64,000 nucleotides of DNA. It comes from Bedellia somnulentella (Eukaryota; Arthropoda; Insecta; Lepidoptera; Bedelliidae). The notes under the pieces were generated by a model. It worked only from the letters and a program-made list of their open reading frames with translations. It was not told where the DNA came from and ran no database searches. The position numbers and the translations under genes were made by a program. Shown here piece by piece: positions 57,253 to 64,000 of this stretch (its first letter is position 1; each line of letters opens with the position of its first letter). The stretch lies in the NCBI GenBank assembly GCA_963576735.1, contig OY755184.1:7316001-7380000 (forward strand), written 5' to 3'.

Positions 57253-58505
57253 TACGAGGGGCATGCCAAAAAAAACTAGATACTCAAAAATTACAAAATT
57301 TATTCTTTATTACAAGTATCGATCTTTTCAAAGTATTCACCCTGAGCACGTAAACACTTTTCCATACGTCCATACGAAATTATAGGCAACCAGCGCATCT
57401 TCTTTGCTTTCAAACATCCTCCCCTTTAGTTATTCTTTGATTTCTGGAAACAAGTAAAAATCACAAGGCGATAGGTAGGAAGAATGGCGGGTGAGTGAGA
57501 ATTGACACATTTTTCGAGTTGAAAATGTCTAGTGTTCTGACAGACGTGTGCGGCGCCGCATTGTCGTGGTGCCAGAGAAGGTGCCGGATTCCTGGCTTCG
57601 GTCGCTTGTCACACCAAGCTGATATTACTGTTGGAGCACAAACTGTCACATACCATTTGGAGTTCACCGTTATTTAGCACAACAGTAGCAATATGACCCG
57701 TTTTGCAGAAAAACGAGGCGACCATTTGTTTCTGTGCCCTTCGTGCACGACGATATTTCGTTGGAGTTGGCTCGTCTTCAAAGCACCATACAGTCGACTG
57801 TCGCTTTGATTTGGGATCATAATTATGTAGCCATGTTTCGTCACCAGTCAGTATATCATGTACGTTTTTTTTCTCGCCTCCGTTGAATTTCTCTATCATG
57901 AATAGGCACCAATCCAACCGACGGACTTTCTGCTCACCGGTAAGTTTGTGCGGCACCCATCTCGAACAACGTTTACGGAGAGAAAGGTGGTCGTGAATTG
58001 TGGTTTGCATTGCTGCTGATCCAATTCCTAGTTCTTGCTCTAGCTCTACATATGTGATTGGTCGGTTTTCGCTAATAAGTTTTTCGACTGCACGAACGTT
58101 TTCTTGCATGACCACGGTTGGCGACCATCCTGTCTTCGCTTCATCTTCGACACATCCCCGTCCTCTTTTTGATTCAGCAAACCAATTGAATACTGTTGCT
58201 CGGGAACAAGCAGACTCACTAAAAGTAGACGCCAAAAGATCAAAACATTCTTGAGGCTTTAAACCTTTTTTAAAGTCATAATAAAACATAGCGCGAAAAT
58301 AACGTCGACTGAGCTCCATTGTTGCAAGTGAATTCCCGCCAGATTCTCAGCAAAATGATGGTCATTCAAATAAAAAATAAATAAAAGAAGTGTTTTCTAT
58401 ATTCAAATACATCAATTAAATACCAGCCTATAAGATGGTTTATAGCTTGCCAGTGTCAATTAAAGGAGAAAAGAGTATCTAACTTCTATTGGCATGCCCC
58501 TCATA
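57253..58505 (-). mobile_element. Full-length mariner transposon
   Basis: Body 57255-58503 (1249 bp). The TIRs of about 31 bp are YGAGGGGCATGCCAA with TTAGATACTC or CTAGATACTC further in, and TA is duplicated at 57253-57254 and 58504-58505. Size and ends are those of an intact mariner. Confidence 0.93.
57430..58319 (-). pseudogene. Mariner transposase with two frameshifts
   Basis: The first 210 or so codons are open from the Met at 58317-58319, the expected start just inside the TIR. They have an N-terminal helix-turn-helix DNA-binding region (about residues 1-110), the inter-domain WVPHKLTGEQ and the first catalytic aspartate in TGDETW (D160). Near 57665 the frame shifts; the next frame has LLWHHDNAAPHT (second Asp). 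A second shift near 57470 puts the third Asp in LSPCDFYLF. The D,D34D triad is thus encoded but split over three frames, so the copy is dead though fairly young. It ends early, around 300 codons, short of the usual ~345. The close family is of the SETMAR-like mariner type. Confidence 0.92.
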
Positions 58506-58506
58506 C

Positions 58507-58655
58507 ATAGCATAAATGTTCACGCCGTTTATCCCCGTAGGGGTTAGCCGGTGTACCAATACTTCTTAACAACAAGTGACAGCGCCACCTAGTGTCCACA
58601 GTAGGTACCCACGTTTTACTTTTAGACAGTGTACTCACGTGATAGGGGGCAGGCC
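58507..58655 (-). mobile_element. S2, 5'-truncated (variant)
   Basis: acatagcataaatgttcacg to cacgtgatagggggcaggcc, then unrelated sequence. It starts directly after the mariner target site. Confidence 0.85.
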
Positions 58656-58714
58656 TTTCTTGAGATTACATAGCCATGAAAATACGTAACAAAATTAATT
58701 AATGTGAAGGAAAG

Positions 58715-58785
58715 AGTACATATTTATTGAGTGGGCGTCAATAGATTCTGCATACCCTTATAGAATTCAATGATGAGAGTATATT
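58715..58785 (+). mobile_element. RTE 3'-end scrap
   Basis: gggcgtcaatagattctgca, tacccttatagaattcaatg and atgagagtata. Confidence 0.5.
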
Positions 58786-59274
58786 TTTATTTTATTTTTG
58801 TATTATTAGGGAGATCAACAGTAAATAATCATAAAAGTTACAATGAGATAAATACAAAGAAAAGTCAATAAGAGACATCCATAGAAGATACATAAAACAT
58901 AGTATAAATAAGCTTTAGTATTCTCAGAACTGATAAGTAGAAGAAACCAACAACTATAGTTTGAAATAGCACCTTTGATAATATCACGTAAACATATTAA
59001 AGCAAAGCTTTTACAGATCTCGACGCGAGTGCATTAGACATATTACACAGATGAAAATCAATATTTCAGTTCGCAATGCGTTCGGTTTGCTTTGATATTC
59101 TTGGATTTGAAGCAACTGGCTCGCTTCGTGCATTCTGTTGATTGGAGTTCTCATCCTTCTCAGCTTTTCCAGTCATCACACCTTTACCATTACTTTAAAT
59201 GGATATGATACAAAAACTTTTGAAATGTTTTATATACTCTCTTTTTACTTATTACACGTCACACATTTGACGAC
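58786..59274. other. No recognised feature
   Basis: Anonymous. Confidence 0.35.
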
Positions 59275-59346
59275 GTCCGTGGCCGAGTGGTTAGGTGACT
59301 AGCTTCTGGGTCCGGAGGTCGCGGGTTCGATCCCCGCTGCGAGCAA
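59275..59346 (+). mobile_element. tRNA-like sequence, probably SINE head
   Basis: gacgtccgtggccgagtggt (A box TGGCCGAGTGG) and GGGTTCGATCCCC (B box), 72 nt. The ends GACGTCC and GCGAGCA do not pair as an acceptor stem, so I do not call a functional tRNA. It resembles Ser/Leu-type heads. Confidence 0.6.
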
Positions 59347-59377
59347 TATTTATGTAATGAACACTAATGGTGTTTCC

Positions 59378-59519
59378 TACGCCCGATTTCTGAATTGAGT
59401 ATCCAAGATGAGAACGACTTAAGTATTGTTTTGTCTCATTCAGTAGCTAAGATTGCAATGCGACAGAACGATACTTAAGTTGTTCTCAGCTGGAATACTC
59501 AATTCAGAAATCGGGCGTA
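59378..59519. mobile_element. 138-bp fold-back MITE with TA duplication
   Basis: Body 59380-59517: CGCCCGATTTCTGAATTGAG at the left is mirrored by caattcagaaatcgggcg at the right. Arms of about 60 bp, TA outside. Typical of Tc1/mariner-derived MITEs. Confidence 0.9.
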
Positions 59520-59659
59520 AATCTTTGATGTTATTTATATGTTTATTACATAATATTAAGTATATTGTTGAGTAAGTATCCCATACCACGAGTCATTAAG
59601 TTGTACATACTTTGGGTCTAACTTGATCTGTGTAATATGTCCCTATATATATTTATTAC

Positions 59660-60230
59660 CAGCTTTTTGCCCGCGACTACGTCCGCGTGGACTACATTTT
59701 TTTCATCCGGTTTACATTCAAAATACCAAAACACTGTCTTAACTTCTGATTTTTTGTATTTATATTCCCGCGGTCTTTGCAAAGGACATAAAGAACATTG
59801 AGGCTTTTTAAGTGATTGTTGGGCGATGCAGTTTGAGATCCATTTGACTACCTTTTCTCAATTCAACTTCCAAAAGTGGATAAAGAATTACTACTTCTGA
59901 AGCTATGGCTGCCCTTTTTTGGGATTTATAGCCGTTAGTATATACTCATGAATGATTTATAGATGAATTTCATATATTCCTTTTTGCAGTGGTTATATCA
60001 GTCAATCGCATCATGTTTCAAATTTCTAGATACAGAAATGTCAAAAATCTCTATATACTAATATAAATGTACTTGGTATTTTAACCCCTTAGGTGGGTTT
60101 CAAAACCCTTTTTAATTGTTCATGAGAATCATGATACAAACCATTTTGTACCAAGTTTCTATGTTCAAAAATGAGAATATCTTTAGCAAGTATGGATGGA
60201 TAGCAGTTTGGCGCTACGGTGGTGGACCGG
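59660..60230 (-). mobile_element. Helitron carrying S1 (relative of 33609 and 49314)
   Basis: cagctttttgcccgcgacta and cgtccgcgtggacta at the 3' end; the terminal CTAG is mutated to CTGG (minus). Embedded S1 part 59796-59946 (plus). Homology with 33609-34185 continues through gtttggcgct to accgttggtgat. Confidence 0.7.
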
Positions 60231-60415
60231 TGCTGCCCTCTACACTGACCGTTGGTGATGTGTGAGAGTTTTTAGACAGGCATAGATAGCAGTTCTAAAA
60301 TTGGGTTGTAATGTAATGTATGTTAATGCTTACAAACTGAAGTATTTATAACAAATAAAAGAAGAACTCATACTGCGATGTAGAAAGCAACTACTCGCGC
60401 TATCTAGCATAAAAT

Positions 60416-60724
60416 ATATATATAAGTAACGATTTACTTTGGAAAGTTATGGTTTTTTGATGCTCCTGTGGGAACCCTTGCGAAACCCGGGATAAATGCC
60501 ATCCTTTATGTTGGCCAGGTGTATAAGCTACATTCATATCCGTTTTGATCAAGATCCGTCGGGTAGAATTAACGTGATGACCGGACATTCAGACAGAAAG
60601 ACAGACAGTTTTTTTTTTCAAAAAGCGCTAATTTGGCTTATGTATCGAAGATTAAACTTATTCCACCGGTTTTTATTATTTTTTTCTTCAATTTACTGTT
60701 TTTACATCGGTACAGTCTTATTAT
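60416..60724 (-). mobile_element. Helitron-like 5' part, relative of the 45869 sequence
   Basis: Minus strand: TATAATAAGACTGTAC at 60724, then a (TGTC)n trace, cacgttaattctacccg and tcccgggtttcgcaagggtt, as in 45869-46160. S1 sits at its 5' end. Confidence 0.65.
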
Positions 60725-60985
60725 ACATACATACATACATATACTCACGACTATAAATCCCGGGAAGGGGTAGCCAGAGCTAAGGAATTAGAAATTGCTC
60801 AGCCACTTTTACAAAGTTGAGTGGGGAAAAGATTGTAAAGTAAGGTTTGTTGGTGATGGGTCTCCAGCCGCATCGCCCAAAAATCCCTTTAAAGCCCCAA
60901 TACCGTTAGTTGCCTTTTACGTACACCCACCGGAAGAAATGGGTTAGTGCTATTCTAAGCCGACACTACACAGCTAACTCTTATT
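60716..60985 (-). mobile_element. S1, full length, ~9-bp TSD
   Basis: Body about 60725-60974; cttattata is found on both sides (60717-60725 and about 60980-60988). Confidence 0.9.
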
Positions 60986-60990
60986 ATAGT

Positions 60991-61040
60991 CCATTTATTA
61001 AATTAGTTTGGATTGGACATATGTCCAATTTAATAAATGG
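60991..61040. repeat. 50-bp palindrome
   Basis: Outer arms CCATTTATTAAATT and AATTTAATAAATGG, with a perfect inner palindrome TTGGACATATGTCCAA at 61013-61028. Confidence 0.85.
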
Positions 61041-61179
61041 GTATTTTTGTTCTTACTAACTTATTTTTATAATATAATTCACATACGGATTCACGGTATA
61101 CCCTAAACACAGGTTTTTTTTTTTATATATACCTACTTGGCTTAATAATGTTTTTTTTTTATTCTTTGATCTGAAAATG

Positions 61180-61262
61180 TAAGTGAAATCCTACAAAGTA
61201 GCAGTCTAAAGTATCTTTCTGCCCCATATGCAATCTAATTGCGTAAGTATATGTATGTATGA
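61180..61262 (+). mobile_element. RTE 3'-end scrap with TATG tail
   Basis: gtgaaatcctacaaagtagc, tttctgccccatatgcaatc, gcgtaagtatatgtatgtat. Confidence 0.6.
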
Positions 61263-61537
61263 TATAAAATATGGTTTATATTATGCTGGTGTACTCGTAC
61301 TATGGTGTTAGATAATTTAGAAGGATTCGTTTCACGAACGTTAACGAACGACTTCGTTCAATAACGATTTCTTCGTTCGATTTAAGATAAAAATGCCCTA
61401 AATTATGTAACTTCAAGATAAATTTTTTGAAGTGAGTTGATTAAGTATTAAGTGGTATTCCCTGCCACTAATTCAATATTCATAAATAATAGTATGTAGG
61501 TTTTAGTCTAATGTAAATTGTATAAGATTTTAATATC

Positions 61538-61806
61538 AATAGGGTCATAACATAACATATTCACGCCGTATATCCCCGAAGGGGTTGGCAGAGGTACTAA
61601 TACTTCTGAACATCGTGACTTTGTTACCTGGTGTTCAGAGTACCCACGTTTTGCATGGACAGTGTACTCACGTAATAGGGGGCAGGCCTATCGCCCTTTT
61701 GTACAAATACACTGTCACGTGACTAAGTACAGCTTAGCCACGTGGGTTTCTTCACGATGTTTTCCCTCACCGTTAACAACCATGATAAATTAATAATTAA
61801 TAGGGT
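61538..61806 (-). mobile_element. S2, 5'-truncated, 9-bp TSD
   Basis: Body about 61547-61797, AATAGGGTC at 61538-61546 and 61798-61806. Head absent. Confidence 0.9.
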
Positions 61807-61921
61807 CGTGCTAGAATATATAATAATGGTGCCGTTTAAAGATGAGGGTCATTAGTGTCCTTAGAACCTTCACATATGCTGAAACTTTACTTTATTTGTT
61901 TGTCTGTGTTTGTGAATCTAT

Positions 61922-62641
61922 GTAAGAAGAATCACATTCCACAACAACACGATACCAAACAATATACGTCATACTCGCCATACAATTCCTACATCGCGCA
62001 ATCGAAGTTTCTAAAATGATCACTATACTAATATATACAAGTTCCAACTTAATACAGTAGGACCGCGGTCTCCAGGCATACCACCGCCTGGCGGAAGATC
62101 TTCCCTTTTCCTCCTCATTGGTGACCACCGACTACAGAACACGATGGCGCCCTTCTAAGAACAAGGAGTCATTTGGATTGGCCAGACAAGTACGAGCAGC
62201 AAAAAGGATATCAAAGGACTGCAGACGAAACACGACAGCACGGCAGCAATGGGACACGCAACGGGGCACCCACACCGTGGCTGTTGGATTCAGCATTGAG
62301 GTTCCGGCAGACATGGCCGTCGAGCATACACACACTGGCACGAAGATATCGAGTCAAGAATTTCCTGTTGGAGGGGGAGTTATGTAGCGACGCGCTATCA
62401 GTATCCAATGACGCGCACTACATAGAAACGCTGACAGTGCAAGAAGAATCACATTCCACAACAACACGATACCAAGCAATATACGTCATACTCGTCATCA
62501 AGACTCGCCATACAATTCCTACATCGCGCAATCGAAGTTTCTAAAATGATCACTATATATACAAGCTCCAACTTAATACAGTTGGACCGCGGTCTCCAGG
62601 CATACCACCGCCTGGCGGAAGATCTTCCCTTTTCCTCCGCA
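61922..62641 (+). mobile_element. Miniature LTR retrotransposon (TRIM-like)
   Basis: Two direct LTRs, 61922-62117 (first ~60 bp missing) and 62383-62641 (259 bp, TGTAGCG...CCTCCGCA), share long near-identical runs such as cgcgcaatcgaagtttctaa and gaccgcggtctccaggcata. Each has a TATA-like ctatata/atatatac box. Between them are only 265 bp: ttggtgaccaccgactacag after LTR1 (likely primer-binding site) and gttggagggggagtta just before LTR2 (polypurine tract). No gag or pol. The two overlapping open frames inside (62118-62387, 62173-62544) have no domain; the end RVKNFLLEGELC recalls gypsy-type pol ends near the polypurine tract (weak). No flanking TSD because the left end is truncated. Confidence 0.82.
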
Positions 62642-62915
62642 GATATATTCGTATTCGTATTTTTTTTCTATTACTCGTAGATAGACTCGTACATTAGATT
62701 CATGATTGCCAATATTAACGAACACTTTACGTTACCTACTATATAAACATAAGGTATTTTCCAACAAACTCTAAACAGGAAAAAACTACAATGGCCACAA
62801 AAATACTACGAGAGCTAAAACGCTACGAAAACTACATACCAAGAACGCTGCGGGGATGTTGAGAATGCAAGCCTTAAATACTTGGATTTGAAATTCGTTT
62901 TCAAGTATTTAAATT

Positions 62916-63098
62916 TTTATTTAATATAAACATAAACATAAACGTTCACGCCGTTTATCCCCGAAGGGGTTGGCAGAGGTACCAATACTCCTGAACTCAC
63001 ATGGCAAGCGCCATCTAGTTTCCAGAGAAGGTACCCACGTTTTGCTTAGACAGTGTACTCACGTGATAGGGGGCAGGCCTATCGCCTTTATTTAATAT
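62916..63098 (-). mobile_element. S2, 5'-truncated (variant), 12-bp TSD
   Basis: Body 62928-63086, TTTATTTAATAT at 62916-62927 and 63087-63098. Confidence 0.95.
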
Positions 63099-63151
63099 GT
63101 AATGAAAATTATAGAGTTTTTATAATTTTGCAGTAGTTCATCTATCGCCAT

Positions 63152-63398
63152 GTGACGCCGGCTTAGAATTTCACTACCCCTTTCTACCCACGGGTGTCGT
63201 AAGAGACAACTAAGGGTATGGGGCCTTTTTAAGTGGTACTTGGGCTATGCGGTTTGAAACCCATCACCAACGATACTTGATTTCTACCATCTTCTCCCCT
63301 TCAACATCTAAATGTGGCTGAGGCGTTTCTAGCTCTGAAACTCTGGCTACCCCTTTTTGGGATTTATGGCCGTGCGTATATGTATGTATGCTTGTATG
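63152..63398 (+). mobile_element. S1, full length (older subtype)
   Basis: tgtgacgccggcttagaatt to gggatttatggccgtgcgta and a TATG tail. Confidence 0.9.
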
Positions 63399-63989
63399 TT
63401 AATCAGTAAATTATTAATTTCAATACATTCAAATTGAATTATAACATCCTACGTAAGCACGAAAAATCATTATTGATTCTAAAGAAACAAAAACTTTTCA
63501 AAATGAGCTTATTGTAAATTATAGTATAGAATGTCTACTCTGGCATGTGCATGGTTGTATTAACTTTCAAATGGAAAAGAATAACTTTTCTCAAGCTAAG
63601 ATCTTCTAAATCCTGATATGAGCAATTCAGTAAATGCGCTCAGGCTTACCATAAATAACATTTAGTGCACGAAAGGTGTTCGAATGGCTTTTCGTGAAAT
63701 ATCTGTATTCTTAGTATTTTAGCAATATTGAAAATGTAGGAAACGAATTTGATTGTATTTTTTGCAAGTGTGTTTGTTGGTAAAAAGAAAGAATAAAATA
63801 GTTAACTTATACACAATTACGTAATAATAAAAAATACACATCCGTGTGCACATTTATATATAAAACCCCTTTTACTCGTGATTAATACTAAAAGTTTAAC
63901 AATACACACTTAATTAACTGATAATCTTACTTTTGCGAAGAAATCTATGTTAAAGTACAATTAACAAACACACTTTATGGTGAAAAGAG
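63399..63989. other. No recognised feature
   Basis: Anonymous AT-rich sequence. Confidence 0.35.
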
Positions 63990-64000
63990 CTTACCTGAGT
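63984..64000 (-). promoter_or_regulatory. Possible 5' splice site at the window edge
   Basis: Minus strand reads ACTCAG then GTAAGC, a strong donor consensus with the exon running out of the window. A single site is weak evidence; the exon itself cannot be seen. Confidence 0.25.

Noticed and set aside
59275..59346. Functional tRNA gene
   Set aside because: A and B boxes are good, but the acceptor-stem ends do not pair and the anticodon arm is not convincing; tRNA-derived head is more likely.
62173..62544. Protein-coding gene in the LTR element
   Set aside because: Two overlapping frames of similar length over a 265-bp interior and into the LTR; no gag or pol domain.

Overview
This looks like AT-rich nuclear DNA of a moth or butterfly (Lepidoptera). 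The evidence is Helitrons starting TCTATACTAATATTATAA and ending in a hairpin plus CTAG, RTE-type LINE 3' ends running into (TATG)n tails, tRNA-derived SINEs, a mariner, and Jockey/CR1-type LINE remains. I see no operons, no bacterial genes and no confidently recognisable host exon. The window is best read as intergenic or intronic sequence made mostly of mobile elements. A donor-like splice sequence at the very right edge (minus strand) hints that it may be intron.

Family labels used below are mine. S1 is a ~245 bp SINE-like repeat ending gtgagtatatgtatg. S2 is a ~370 bp SINE with a tRNA-like head and a tail ending gtgaacgtttatgttatg. S3 is a ~160 bp tRNA-derived SINE, some copies of which are fold-back. 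S4 is a tRNA-like head starting GTGGCGTAGCGGTATA. S1, S2 and the RTE LINE share their terminal sequence, which suggests the RTE machinery mobilises both SINEs.

Layout. 1-5700: a hAT-like element with an 8-bp target duplication enclosing a LINE remnant and an S1, then scattered S1 and RTE scraps. 5706-8638: a 2.9-kb non-autonomous Helitron. 8874-26342: a large direct duplication, copy A (8874-16411) and copy B (17598-26342), separated by 1.2 kb of an RTE reverse-transcriptase pseudogene. Insertions present in only one copy give natural empty sites. In A these are an S1, an S3 and a Helitron with a helicase remnant. In B they are a fold-back S3 and a 2.84-kb inverted-repeat transposon carrying an unusual decayed gene and a nested piggyBac-like MITE. 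26471-45516: mostly anonymous sequence with Helitrons, S1/S2 copies, a hAT-like element rich in GTTAA motifs and a second fold-back S3. 45517-48784: two near-identical 1.28-kb tandem units and an older third one. 48785-64000: more Helitrons, S1 and S2, a full-length but frameshifted mariner, a TA-flanked MITE, and a miniature LTR retrotransposon.

The most novel candidate is the transposon at 20557-23398. Its decayed ORF (motifs EDVDILILLTALG, SGCDTTSA, GACSCKKAGLRCS) resembles a multicopy family of uncharacterised invertebrate proteins and matches no transposase I know. Second are the fold-back S3 SINEs, whose A-box half is replaced by an inverted copy of the tail and which nevertheless have their own target duplications. 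All coordinates of degenerate repeats are approximate.
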